DNA of 64,000 nucleotides, taken from contig JAKSDQ010000014.1 of assembly GCA_022360015.1 (NCBI GenBank), forward strand, positions 1-64,000, in the 5' to 3' direction. The notes beneath the pieces were generated by a model. The model saw only the letters and a list, made by a program, of their open reading frames with translations, searched no databases and was not told where the DNA came from. Source of the stretch: Cytophagales bacterium. Lineage in GTDB: Bacteria > Bacteroidota > Bacteroidia > Cytophagales > Cyclobacteriaceae. Positions 44,611 to 53,553 of the stretch are shown one piece after another (the first letter of the stretch is position 1; the number at the start of each line of letters is the position of its first letter). The position numbers and the translations under genes were made by a program.

Positions 44611-46935
44611 TTAGCTTTTAGTGATGGCTTCTTCCATGTTATATATCGTATGAATGACCTGCATCAGTGCAGCCACTTCTATATCATCTTCCGCCTCCTG
44701 TTTTGGGAATTCTCCGATGGTGATAAATTTACCGGCTTCTTCCGGATGTCTGGCAAAACGTTCGAGCTCATCCTGAAAATACGTCGTCAACAAAACTTTT
44801 TCTTTTTCATTCGGCTGACGGCACAGAATCAACCGGAAGGCTTTTTCCACCTTCTCTTCCACCGAAAGCGGGGTCACCACCAGCTTTTCAGACAGTACCC
44901 TGGAGGCCTCCAGAACCGTGGGGTCATTCAGCATCACGAGTGCCTGTAGCGGCGTATTGGTTGTCAGACGCCTTACCTCACATTGGTCCCTGTTTGAAGC
45001 ATCATACATCAACATCATGGGTGGAGGTACAGTGCGCTTAATAAAAGTATACATGCCCCTGCGATACAGATCATCACCATGGTCCTGAATGTAAGTTTGC
45101 AACAGCCCCCGGCCCGAGGTCGACGATTCCCAGATACCTTCCGGCTGATAAGGCTTTACACTGGGGCCACCAATTTCAGGGTTTAGCAATCCACTGCTGG
45201 TCAACACATGATCCCTTACCATTTCTGCACCCAGCCGGGTCCGGTTTGCCCTTGACAAATAGATGTTTTCCGGATCTTTTTCCAGCTTTTTTTTATTTAT
45301 TTCAGATGATTGTGTATAGGTGGAGGACATGACAATTTTTTTGACCAGTCTTTTAATGTCCCAGCCGTTATTCATGAAATCGAGGGCCAGCCAATCCAAT
45401 AATTCAGGATGTGAAGGCAGATCGCCCTGCATGCCGAAATCACCCGCAGTTTTCACGATGCCCCGGCCAAAGATTTCCTGCCAGATCCGGTTGACAAAGA
45501 CCCTGGAGGTAAGTGGATGGGCCGGGTCCAGCAGCCACCTGGTCAAACCCAAACGGTTGTTCCCGAGTTTGGTGGTATCATATTTTAAAATCGCTTCAGG
45601 TGTGTCAGCATATACTTCTTCAGCTTTCGCATCATAATTGCCCCTGGTCAGAATGTGGGTGTTCCGTAATCCCATGGAATCCTTCATCACCATCACTTCA
45701 AGCTTAGTGGTGTCTTTTTTATTGATAAATGTCAACAAATTCTTAATATCCTCTTCGGTAATCTGCATGTTGGGTGGGTCGGCAAAGGAAGCATCGATCG
45801 TCCCGAAAATGCCCTTTTCAGGGACATGATTAAAAAATGCAAAGGTGCTGAAATAGTCTTTCTGAGAGATAGGATCGTATTTATGGTCGTGACATTTGGC
45901 ACATTCGAAAGTCAATCCCAGAAAGGCCTTGCCAAACGTATTGGTACGATCTGTTACGTATTCTATCCTGTATTCTTCATCTATGACTCCACCCTCCTGC
46001 GTGATTTTATGGTTTCGGTTAAAACCGGTGGCCAAAATCGTCTCTTTGGTCTTGTCTGGCAATAAATCACCTGCTAACTGCCAGGTAAGAAACTGATCAT
46101 ACGGATAATTTTGATTAAAAGCATGAATGACCCAATCACGCCAGGGCCACATCGTCCTTAAACCGTCATCCTGATACCCGTGTGAATCGGCGTATCTGGC
46201 GACATCGAGCCAGTGGATGGCCATCTTTTCTCCATAATGTGGGCTTGTCAGCAATTCGTCCACCAGTTTTTCATAAGCTTCGGGAGACGTATCGTTTATA
46301 AATCTTTCCTGAAGCTCCAGCGACGGAGGAAGCCCAAGCAAATCGAATGATACCCGCTTCAGTAAATGATATTTGTCTGCCCTTTGATTAGGAGATAAAC
46401 CCGTTTCCTCCATTTTGGCCAACATAAAATGATCGATCTCATTGGTAATCCAGGACTCATTTTTTACCGCTGGTGGTGTTACAGGCTGAGGAGCGACAAA
46501 AGACCAGTGAGGTTTATACTCAGCACCCTGATCAATCCACTTTTTAATCAGTTTTATTTCGCGATCGGAAAGCTTCATGTTAGAAGAGGCGGGTGGCATC
46601 ACCTGGGTGGTATCGGCAGAACTAATCCTGATGTAAACCTCAGAGTCCTCTGCCTTACCCGGAACAATGGCATAACGGTTATGATAGTCTTTTAACGCCG
46701 CCAATGCACCTTCCCTGGTGTCCAGCCGGAGTTCTTCTTTTCTTTGATTGGCATCGGGTCCGTGACAGGCAAAACATTTATCGGAAAGAATCGGCCGGAT
46801 GTGAAAATTAAAATCCACTTTATCCGGAATATCCGCTACTCCGGCAGAGGGTTGGCATTGCGTAAAAAAAATTGCTGCTATAAGCAATGTGGAAATGCCA
46901 AAATACAAAGATCGTCTTTTTATGTTCACCTTCAT
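44611..46935 (-). CDS. PSCyt1-DUF1549-DUF1553 cytochrome, probable lipoprotein
   Basis: 774 residues from the ATG at 46935; a longer frame adds 32 residues before the signal. Signal peptide with a possible lipidation Cys at C27 (FFTQC). The planctomycete-type cytochrome domain has C54-F-A-C57-H58 in SDKCFACHGPDANQR. DUF1549 follows with a second CxxCH (FECAKCHDHKYDP), then DUF1553 (LLDPAHPLTSRVFVNRIWQE, NTPLQALVMLNDP). Two haem sites imply electron transfer in the periplasm. First gene of the operon; it probably forms a complex with the next two products. Confidence 0.9.
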   Translation of the reverse strand: MKVNIKRRSLYFGISTLLIAAIFFTQCQPSAGVADIPDKVDFNFHIRPILSDKCFACHGPDANQRKEELRLDTREGALAALKDYHNRYAIVPGKAEDSEVYIRISSADTTQVMPPASSNMKLSDREIKLIKKWIDQGAEYKPHWSFVAPQPVTPPAVKNESWITNEIDHFMLAKMEETGLSPNQRADKYHLLKRVSFDLLGLPPSLELQERFINDTSPEAYEKLVDELLTSPHYGEKMAIHWLDVARYADSHGYQDDGLRTMWPWRDWVIHAFNQNYPYDQFLTWQLAGDLLPDKTKETILATGFNRNHKITQEGGVIDEEYRIEYVTDRTNTFGKAFLGLTFECAKCHDHKYDPISQKDYFSTFAFFNHVPEKGIFGTIDASFADPPNMQITEEDIKNLLTFINKKDTTKLEVMVMKDSMGLRNTHILTRGNYDAKAEEVYADTPEAILKYDTTKLGNNRLGLTRWLLDPAHPLTSRVFVNRIWQEIFGRGIVKTAGDFGMQGDLPSHPELLDWLALDFMNNGWDIKRLVKKIVMSSTYTQSSEINKKKLEKDPENIYLSRANRTRLGAEMVRDHVLTSSGLLNPEIGGPSVKPYQPEGIWESSTSGRGLLQTYIQDHGDDLYRRGMYTFIKRTVPPPMMLMYDASNRDQCEVRRLTTNTPLQALVMLNDPTVLEASRVLSEKLVVTPLSVEEKVEKAFRLILCRQPNEKEKVLLTTYFQDELERFARHPEEAGKFITIGEFPKQEAEDDIEVAALMQVIHTIYNMEEAITKS

Positions 46936-47347
46936 CGACTGTAACATTTCTAAAGAGCCATTCCCGCAAAACAGGTGTAAAAGCGCCATTGGTGATTTAA
47001 TTGATTTCCAGCTTAATTTTAAGCCTAACATTCAAACTGCATCAATTTGCCATACCGATGTTATCAAATGCGGTTAAATTACATTTCGTCACCCTGTATT
47101 TGTTAAAAAAATATCAAGGCCGGCCCACCATCCAATAAATATACTTAAAAATTATTTTTAATTTAAGAAGACTTTAAAAGACTTGCCCTTCTTTAGCAGT
47201 ACTCATTGGCATTAAAACAAAAACTATATAAAAATCTTACAATGCCAAACGCCTGTGATCAGTGAAGCAATATTAAATTTCCCTTTCTCCCAACAGGATG
47301 AGCCTCGCAGAATAAACAAATATCTAAAAATCTTACTTACACAGATT
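46936..47347. other. Divergent promoter region, DUF1553 operon and siaC-like gene
   Basis: About 410 AT-rich bp. It must hold the leftward promoter of the cytochrome operon, but I see no exact TAnnTTTG on that strand. No small gene or repeat is visible. Confidence 0.5.
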
Positions 47348-47355
47348 TATGTTTG
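47348..47355 (+). promoter_or_regulatory. -7 promoter box of the siaC-like gene
   Basis: TATGTTTG matches TAnnTTTG exactly and lies 44 bp before the ATG at 47400. An in-frame ATG at 47349 falls inside this box, which argues against it as the start codon. Confidence 0.55.
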
Positions 47356-47399
47356 AAGTTTTCGCTAATTTTAAAGCATTTAAATGCCAAGATTACAAG

Positions 47400-47774
47400 A
47401 TGGAACATTTAGTTATTAAAAAATCGGGTGAATTTCCGGAAGTTGAATTCGATCACAAAAAAGGTAACCTGAAAATATCAGGCACTTCTTTTATGGAAGA
47501 CACCGTTGCGTTTTATACACCCATTATGGACTGGTTGAATGCATACAAATCGACCCCAAATGACAGTACTGAATTTACCTTCGCCCTGGAATACATGAAC
47601 ACCAGCTCTTCCAAATTTCTATTGGATATTTTTCATGTTCTCAATGAAATCCATCAAAAAAACCAGGGTGTCAAGGTAATATGGTGTTATTATGAAGACG
47701 ATGAAGACATGGAAGAAACCGGCAAACAATACGAAGAGCTATTCGACCTCCCCTTCACCTTCCAAATCTCCTAA
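47400..47774 (+). CDS. SiaC-like (DUF1987) regulatory phosphoprotein
   Basis: 124 residues from the ATG at 47400 (MEHLVIKKSGEFPEVEFD). The conserved stretch EYMNTSSSKFLLDIF carries T68, the number reported for the phosphorylated Thr of Pseudomonas SiaC. In that system the SiaB kinase and SiaA phosphatase act on SiaC, which activates a diguanylate cyclase. No kinase, PP2C phosphatase or GGDEF gene is in this window, so partners would be elsewhere. The C-terminus is rich in Glu and Asp. Confidence 0.85.
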   Translation: MEHLVIKKSGEFPEVEFDHKKGNLKISGTSFMEDTVAFYTPIMDWLNAYKSTPNDSTEFTFALEYMNTSSSKFLLDIFHVLNEIHQKNQGVKVIWCYYEDDEDMEETGKQYEELFDLPFTFQIS

Positions 47775-47839
47775 CGCCCCCTATTTAATTTTCACTTTCA
47801 TTTCAATTTTAATTTTCACTATCCCCCCAACGCCCCCTA
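47773..47839. repeat. Paired C-rich 11-mer around low-complexity DNA
   Basis: AACGCCCCCTA occurs at 47773-47783 and 47829-47839, separated by repeats of ATTTTCACT and TTTCA. The first copy overlaps the siaC stop and the second the htrA stop. On the minus strand this is G-rich blocks flanking an AT-rich block, the same build as 18548-18740. Confidence 0.6.
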
Positions 47840-49318
47840 AAAATAATACGAATAATAACCCCTGACTCCCCTTTCATTAATCCCCTCGACCCTGACACTT
47901 CCTTCAATATTTTCCAGGGTTTCGGCCAGTTGTTGCGGGGTTTTCATCGGTTTGCGATTAATTGCCGTAATAATAAATCCTTCCCTGATACCTAACCGCC
48001 TGAAAAACCCGTCTTTTACCTTAAGTACCCTGATACCGTGATCAATGTCCAGTTGATCCCTTTCTGCCAGTGAAACTGTTTCAAAATCCACCCCCAAGGC
48101 CTTGGAAGTGTAGATTTCACGTTTAATGAGACTTGTGGTGCCCTCCCTGTTGGTAAGGGTAAGGGTTTTGTTTTTAATTTGGTTGTCGCGTTTAAACAGG
48201 ATATTAATACGGTTTCCGGGCGAATAATAGCTTATCCGCTCATCAAATTCACTTTTGCTGTCCACTACATTTTGATCGATTTCCAAAATAACATCACCCT
48301 TTTGCAATCCTTCTTTTTCTGCGGCGCCATCTCTTTGGATATAGCCTAAGACCACGCCGTTGAGATCAGTTACACCTATGGTTTCAGCTATTTCCGGAGT
48401 GAGGTCAAGTACCTCTGCACCAAAAAATGCTTTCTGAGTTTCCCCGTAGTTGATCAAATCCCTGACAACTTTTTTCACAATGTCGACCGGTACAGCAAAG
48501 CCATACCCTGCATAAGAACCGGTCCTGGACAAAATGGCAGTGTTTATTCCCACCAACTCACCCCGGGCATTAACCAGGGCACCTCCGCTATTGCCCGGAT
48601 TAATGGCCGCATCAGTCTGAATGAAAGACTCGAGAGGAAACCGCCCCTTTAAAATGTTGATGTCCCGTCCTTTGGCACTGACAATACCTGCCGTTACCGT
48701 TGAAGTCAGGTTAAACGGGTTGCCTACGGCCAAAACCCACTCACCCACAGCAAGATCCCCGGAACTGCCCAACCGGATGGCCGGGAGCCTTTTTTCCTCT
48801 ATCTTCAATACAGCCAGATCGCTGGAGGGATCCGTTCCAACCACTTGTGCGGGATAAATTTGTTTACCATGTATAACTTCGATGATATCGGCGTCGTCTA
48901 CCACATGATTATTGGTGACGATATAACCGTCGGCAGTATATATAACTCCTGACCCACTTCCTGAAGTTTGTCCTCTGCCTCCTTCAAAAAACCAGTCCAG
49001 CCATGTTCCCCTGCCATATTCCTGGCCGGATATAGTTTTTATAAAAACCACAGAATTAGTACTTTTTTGAGAGGCTTCGACCAGATCAGGCCTTGATATA
49101 ATTGTCTCTATGGCCGAACCTGAATTTTCTGTTACGGATGACCCGGACGTTGCCTTACTAACCGTTTCCTTAAGAGCGACGTAACTGGGATCCGCCTGCG
49201 ATGTATTTTGGCTATCTGATAATGCCATATCATTTCCAGGCTGGAAATAATCGTAGGTAAAGGCACCTCCTATCCCGCTTAGAAATGCAATTACTATCAA
49301 TAATAGGTTCTTTTTCAT
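47837..49318 (-). CDS. HtrA/Do-family periplasmic serine protease
   Basis: 493 residues with an N-terminal signal or anchor helix (1-22). Trypsin-like domain with the full catalytic triad: H138 (TNNHVVD), D167 (SSDLAVLKI) and S244 (NPGNSGGALVN). Two PDZ domains follow, the first at ~300-390 (VVLGYIQRDGAAEKEGLQKG) and the second at ~405-490. It degrades or refolds damaged envelope proteins. It lies close to other envelope-quality genes (rseP, lon, porQ). A -7 box lies 35 bp upstream. Confidence 0.95.
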   Translation of the reverse strand: MKKNLLLIVIAFLSGIGGAFTYDYFQPGNDMALSDSQNTSQADPSYVALKETVSKATSGSSVTENSGSAIETIISRPDLVEASQKSTNSVVFIKTISGQEYGRGTWLDWFFEGGRGQTSGSGSGVIYTADGYIVTNNHVVDDADIIEVIHGKQIYPAQVVGTDPSSDLAVLKIEEKRLPAIRLGSSGDLAVGEWVLAVGNPFNLTSTVTAGIVSAKGRDINILKGRFPLESFIQTDAAINPGNSGGALVNARGELVGINTAILSRTGSYAGYGFAVPVDIVKKVVRDLINYGETQKAFFGAEVLDLTPEIAETIGVTDLNGVVLGYIQRDGAAEKEGLQKGDVILEIDQNVVDSKSEFDERISYYSPGNRINILFKRDNQIKNKTLTLTNREGTTSLIKREIYTSKALGVDFETVSLAERDQLDIDHGIRVLKVKDGFFRRLGIREGFIITAINRKPMKTPQQLAETLENIEGSVRVEGINERGVRGYYSYYF

Positions 49319-49352
49319 AGCTATAATTAAGTAGTTATTATCTATTTTGTCT

Positions 49353-49360
49353 CAAAAATA
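49353..49360 (-). promoter_or_regulatory. -7 promoter box of htrA
   Basis: On the minus strand TATTTTTG matches TAnnTTTG exactly, 35 bp before the htrA ATG. No TTG lies at the expected -33 position, which could reflect an activator-dependent or alternative-sigma promoter. Confidence 0.45.
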
Positions 49361-49475
49361 AAACCTGCCAATTATTTAAAAAGTGGTTTTAACACAATTT
49401 AACATTAATCCGTCACTCCCCTGCCATACGGTCAAGGAATAGAAACATAAATGCAATCATGTGAAATCCCTTTAT

Positions 49476-49483
49476 TAGATTTG
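49476..49483 (+). promoter_or_regulatory. -7-like box directly before the GH3 gene
   Basis: TAGATTTG matches TAnnTTTG exactly but ends only seven bases before the ATG at 49491. If used, the mRNA would be leaderless or nearly so. Confidence 0.35.
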
Positions 49484-49490
49484 CAGGATT

Positions 49491-50993
49491 ATGGGATTTA
49501 GATCTGTACTAAGCAAACCTTTTGCCAGTTATATTATCCATCAGCAAAACAAATGGGTAAAAAAACCAGGTTTTTATCAGGCCAAAATATTCAACCGCCT
49601 GATCGCGCGTGCACGGGACACAAGGTTCGGTAAAGATCACGGTTTTGCGGAGATCAAGAATTATGATGATTTCAGGCGACAAGTGCCGACTGGTGACTAT
49701 GAGGCCATCAGACCCTACATGGAGTTAGTAAAAAAAGGGGAAAAGGATGTGTTATGGCCGGGTTCGCCTATCTATTTTTCCAAAACCTCAGGCACCACAT
49801 CCGGTGTAAAATATATACCCATTACCCGTGAGTCTATTTCCAACCATATTGACACTGCCAGAAATGCATTACTGAATTATATCCATGAAACCGGAAATTC
49901 AAAATTTGTAGATGGAAAGCTGATTTTTTTGTCTGGCAGTCCTGAGCTTACCGACACGGCCGGGATACCTACCGGGCGGCTTTCCGGTATTGTTAACCAT
50001 CATGTGCCTGATTACCTGAGAGGAAATCAAATGCCGAGCTATGCAACCAACTGTATGGAGGACTGGGAGGCAAAATTGGACAAAATCATCGATGAGACCC
50101 TGAACAAAAACATGACGCTCATATCCGGTATTCCGCCTTGGGTGCAAATGTATTTCGATAAAATACAGGAAAGGACGGGAAAAAAAATTAAAGATGTTTT
50201 CCCGCAATTCTCTTTGTTTGTATATGGTGGAGTGAACTTTGAACCCTATAAGGCCCGGCTGTTCGATGCCATAGGCAAGGTGATCGACTCAGTGGAAACC
50301 TATCCGGCATCCGAAGGGTTTGTGGCGTTTCAGGACTCCCAGACCCAGGAGGGGTTGTTACTTAACCTGAACAGTGGTATATTTTTCGAGTTTATTCCTG
50401 CCGAAGAATATTTCACCGATCATCCCCGGCGCCTTACTGTAGAAGAAGTAGAAACCGGTGTCAATTATGCCATTATTTTAAATAATAATGCAGGTTTGTG
50501 GGGGTACTCTCTTGGTGATACAGTAAAATTTATCTCCAAAAATCCTTACAGGTTATTGGTCACGGGTCGAATAAAACACTTTATCTCCGCCTTTGGAGAG
50601 CATGTTATCGGTGAAGAAGTGGAAAAAGCCATGAAGTATGCCATGCAGGAGCATCGGGAAGTAGACTTGGTTGAGTTCACCGTTGCGCCACAGGTGACAC
50701 CGGCGGAGGGGTTACCACTGCATGAGTGGTACGTGGAATTCAATAATGCCCCTTCTGATTTGATCGCTTTTGAAAAAACTTTAAATTTGCATTTGCAAAA
50801 GTTAAACACCTATTATGACGATCTTATTTCAGGAAACATTTTGAGAAGTTTAAAAGTGGTGAAGTTGCAAAAAGATGCATTTAGAAACTACATGAAGGCG
50901 CAGGGAAAGTTAGGTGGTCAAAATAAAGTCCCCCGATTATCAAATGACAGAAAAATTGCTTCCGGGCTGGTTCCCTTCATCATTAATCACTAA
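49491..50993 (+). CDS. GH3-family acyl-adenylate-forming enzyme
   Basis: 500 residues. Related to plant GH3 amido synthetases (ANL superfamily). The ATP-binding motif is FSKTSGTTSGVKYIPIT (~103-119), with YPASEGFVAFQ and the hinge-region TGRIKHFISAFGEHVIGEEV later. Bacterial members are of unknown function but probably activate an acid with ATP and join it to an amine. Intact and full-length. Followed after 12 bp by dxr, suggesting cotranscription. Confidence 0.92.
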   Translation: MGFRSVLSKPFASYIIHQQNKWVKKPGFYQAKIFNRLIARARDTRFGKDHGFAEIKNYDDFRRQVPTGDYEAIRPYMELVKKGEKDVLWPGSPIYFSKTSGTTSGVKYIPITRESISNHIDTARNALLNYIHETGNSKFVDGKLIFLSGSPELTDTAGIPTGRLSGIVNHHVPDYLRGNQMPSYATNCMEDWEAKLDKIIDETLNKNMTLISGIPPWVQMYFDKIQERTGKKIKDVFPQFSLFVYGGVNFEPYKARLFDAIGKVIDSVETYPASEGFVAFQDSQTQEGLLLNLNSGIFFEFIPAEEYFTDHPRRLTVEEVETGVNYAIILNNNAGLWGYSLGDTVKFISKNPYRLLVTGRIKHFISAFGEHVIGEEVEKAMKYAMQEHREVDLVEFTVAPQVTPAEGLPLHEWYVEFNNAPSDLIAFEKTLNLHLQKLNTYYDDLISGNILRSLKVVKLQKDAFRNYMKAQGKLGGQNKVPRLSNDRKIASGLVPFIINH

Positions 50994-51005
50994 CATGAAA
51001 AAGCA

Positions 51006-52169
51006 TTGAAACAGGAAGGGAAAAGACATATAGCCATTCTGGGGTCCACGGGCTCGATTGGCACACAAACCCTGGAGGTGATAGGGCAACATGAGGATCG
51101 ATTCATCGCAGAAGTGCTCACCGCCCAAAACAATGCCGGTCTGCTTATCGAACAGGCACAAAAGTATAAACCCAATGTGGTGGTAATCGGTAATGAAGCG
51201 CATTACGACCGGGTCTTTGCCGCCCTGGATCCCCTGGATATCAAGGTTTACACAGGCGATGATGCCATATGTTCGGCAGTGACCATGGATGATGTCGACC
51301 TGGTAGTGACCGCCTGTGTTGGTTATGCCGGCTTAAGACCTACGATCAGGGCTATCGAGGCAGGCAAAAACATTGGGCTGGCAAATAAGGAAACACTGGT
51401 TGTGGCAGGAGAGTTGGTAACCGGGCTGGCCCTGGAGCACGGCGTTAATATATATCCAATCGACTCCGAACATTCTGCCATATTTCAGTGCCTGGTCGGA
51501 GAGTTCAGGAACCGGATTGAAAAAATAATTTTAACCGCTTCCGGAGGCCCTTTCAGAGGAAAAGACAAGTCATTTCTGGCTTCGGTCACTAAAGAACAGG
51601 CGCTCAGGCACCCCAACTGGGAAATGGGTGCGAAAATAACCATTGACTCTGCCTCTTTGATGAATAAAGGACTGGAAGTAATCGAAGCTAAATGGTTGTT
51701 TGGTTTAAAAACCGATCAGGTCGAGGTGGTAATCCATCCCCAGTCCATCATTCATTCCATGGTGCAATTTGAGGACGGATCTCTTAAAGCGCAACTAGGT
51801 TTGCCGGATATGCGTATTCCTATACAGTTTGCGCTGAGTTATCCGAAACGGTTAAAATCTGATTTTCCCAGATTTAACTTTGCAGATTATCCGTCATTTG
51901 ATTTTGAAAAACCGGATACAGATACTTTTAAGAATCTTCGTTTAGCTTTTGAGGCCATTGACAGGGGTGGAAATATGCCCTGCATACTCAACGCTGCCAA
52001 CGAAGTGGTTGTTTCTGCGTTTTTAAATGATAAAATAGGGTTTTTACAGATGTCGGAGGTTGTTGAGGCGTGTATGTCGAAAGTCAGTCACATAAAATCT
52101 CCTACCCTGGAAGACTATGTATCAACCGATAAAGAAACTAGAGTAAAAGCAATTGAATATATAAGTTAA
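51006..52169 (+). CDS. dxr: 1-deoxy-D-xylulose 5-phosphate reductoisomerase
   Basis: 387 residues from a TTG start (KQEGKRHIAILGSTGSIGTQ); a nearby ATG at 50994 meets a stop after four codons. Second step of the MEP isoprenoid route, using NADPH. NADPH motif GSTGSIG (13-19); the metal/substrate region is YPIDSEHSAIFQCL, followed by ASGGPFRG and NWEMGAKITIDSASLMNKGL. The stop is one base before the rseP start, so the two are coupled, an arrangement common across bacteria. Confidence 0.97.
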   Translation: MKQEGKRHIAILGSTGSIGTQTLEVIGQHEDRFIAEVLTAQNNAGLLIEQAQKYKPNVVVIGNEAHYDRVFAALDPLDIKVYTGDDAICSAVTMDDVDLVVTACVGYAGLRPTIRAIEAGKNIGLANKETLVVAGELVTGLALEHGVNIYPIDSEHSAIFQCLVGEFRNRIEKIILTASGGPFRGKDKSFLASVTKEQALRHPNWEMGAKITIDSASLMNKGLEVIEAKWLFGLKTDQVEVVIHPQSIIHSMVQFEDGSLKAQLGLPDMRIPIQFALSYPKRLKSDFPRFNFADYPSFDFEKPDTDTFKNLRLAFEAIDRGGNMPCILNAANEVVVSAFLNDKIGFLQMSEVVEACMSKVSHIKSPTLEDYVSTDKETRVKAIEYIS

Positions 52170-53498
52170 ATGGAAGCATTGATAATGGCGGCCCAGTTAA
52201 TATTGGGTCTATCGATTTTAGTAGGGATACACGAGTTTGGGCATATGATCACCGCAAAGCTCTTTGGGATGAGGGTCGAGAAGTTTTCCATCGGATTTCC
52301 TCCGAAAATTTTTGGGGTTAAATATGGGGAAACGGAATATTCCTTAGGGGCAATTCCCTTGGGAGGATTTGTGAAAATAACCGGGATGATAGACGAATCA
52401 CTCGATACGGAAAGTCTTGCCAATGAGCCGGAACCCTGGGAGTTCAGGGCAAAACCCGCCTGGCAACGGTTGATCGTTATGCTCGGAGGGGTGATCATGA
52501 ATGTTTTCTTAGGGATTTTTGTATTTATTGTCCTGACATTCAATTTTGGGGAACCTTATCTTTCGAAAGAAGAAGCTAACAAACATGGATTGTATCCCAC
52601 CGAATTGGGAAAACAACTTGGGTTTCAGATTAGTGATAAGGTATTGAGAATCAATGGCAAAGACTATCAGCGGTTTTCGGACATCACCAGCACTGATGCA
52701 ATTCTTTCAGACAATGGGTATTATGAAGTATTAAGAGGCGCTGACACCGTTATCATAAATATTCCTTCCAATTTTTTGGATATTATTTCCGACAACAAAG
52801 ATAAATTGCCTTTTGTAGAACCTTTAAGGCCCTTTAAGGTAGGTGAAGTACTCACTGGAAAGGGAGCTGATTATGCCGGACTGAAAAAAGGTGATATCAT
52901 CGTTGAAGCTGACAATCGCAAAATTGACTATTTTCAGGAAATATATGAGGTTTTACAAGCAAATAAAGATGAGGAAATAGACCTTAAATATATGAGAAAT
53001 GGCGCCCTCCAATCCACCAAAGCCTATGTTAATGAGGAAGGGCAGCTAGGTTTCGCCATTGACAGCCAGTTGGCATATAGCAGAATAGAATATAGCTTTT
53101 GGGCCTCTATTCCCCATGGTACAAAAAAAGCTTTTAAAATTATCATCGATCAGATAAAGGCTTTCAAAAAGATATTAAGTGGCCATGTTTCGGCTTCTAA
53201 ATCATTGAGTGGCCCTATTGGCATCGCTCAGATATTCGGCTCCACCTGGGATTGGCTGAATTTTTGGACCATGACCGGTTTCCTTTCCATGGTGCTGGCC
53301 TTTATGAATTTGCTTCCTATTCCGGCGCTGGATGGAGGACATGTCATATTTCTATTATTTGAAATAGTCTCAGGCAGAAAGCCCGGTGATAAGTTTCTGG
53401 AGGTGGCCCAAAAAGTGGGCATGGTTATTTTGCTGGGATTAATGGCCTTTGCGATTGGCAATGACATTTACAAATGGATCAAGGACTTATTCATATGA
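52170..53498 (+). CDS. rseP: Site-2 intramembrane protease RseP
   Basis: 442 residues. Zinc site H21-E-F-G-H25 in GIHEFGHMITAK within the first membrane helix, and the second metal motif ALDGGH near residue ~390 in another helix. Central PDZ-like segments lie between (for example GKGADYAGLKKGDIIVE). It cleaves anti-sigma factors and leftover signal peptides in the membrane. It directly follows dxr; no sigma or anti-sigma gene is adjacent. Confidence 0.95.
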   Translation: MEALIMAAQLILGLSILVGIHEFGHMITAKLFGMRVEKFSIGFPPKIFGVKYGETEYSLGAIPLGGFVKITGMIDESLDTESLANEPEPWEFRAKPAWQRLIVMLGGVIMNVFLGIFVFIVLTFNFGEPYLSKEEANKHGLYPTELGKQLGFQISDKVLRINGKDYQRFSDITSTDAILSDNGYYEVLRGADTVIINIPSNFLDIISDNKDKLPFVEPLRPFKVGEVLTGKGADYAGLKKGDIIVEADNRKIDYFQEIYEVLQANKDEEIDLKYMRNGALQSTKAYVNEEGQLGFAIDSQLAYSRIEYSFWASIPHGTKKAFKIIIDQIKAFKKILSGHVSASKSLSGPIGIAQIFGSTWDWLNFWTMTGFLSMVLAFMNLLPIPALDGGHVIFLLFEIVSGRKPGDKFLEVAQKVGMVILLGLMAFAIGNDIYKWIKDLFI

Positions 53499-53505
53499 CC
53501 TTTGA

Positions 53506-53547
53506 GGGGCTGTCCAATAAGTAACGTCATACCTGTTCGACAGCCCC
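53506..53547. terminator. Bidirectional terminator between rseP and the OmpA-type gene
   Basis: GGGGCTGTC (53506-53514) pairs perfectly with GACAGCCCC (53539-53547), extendable by one A-T pair, around a 24-base loop. It lies between convergent stops at 53498 and 53554. The arms resemble the terminal repeats of some IS elements. Confidence 0.65.
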
Positions 53548-53553
53548 TTTGAG

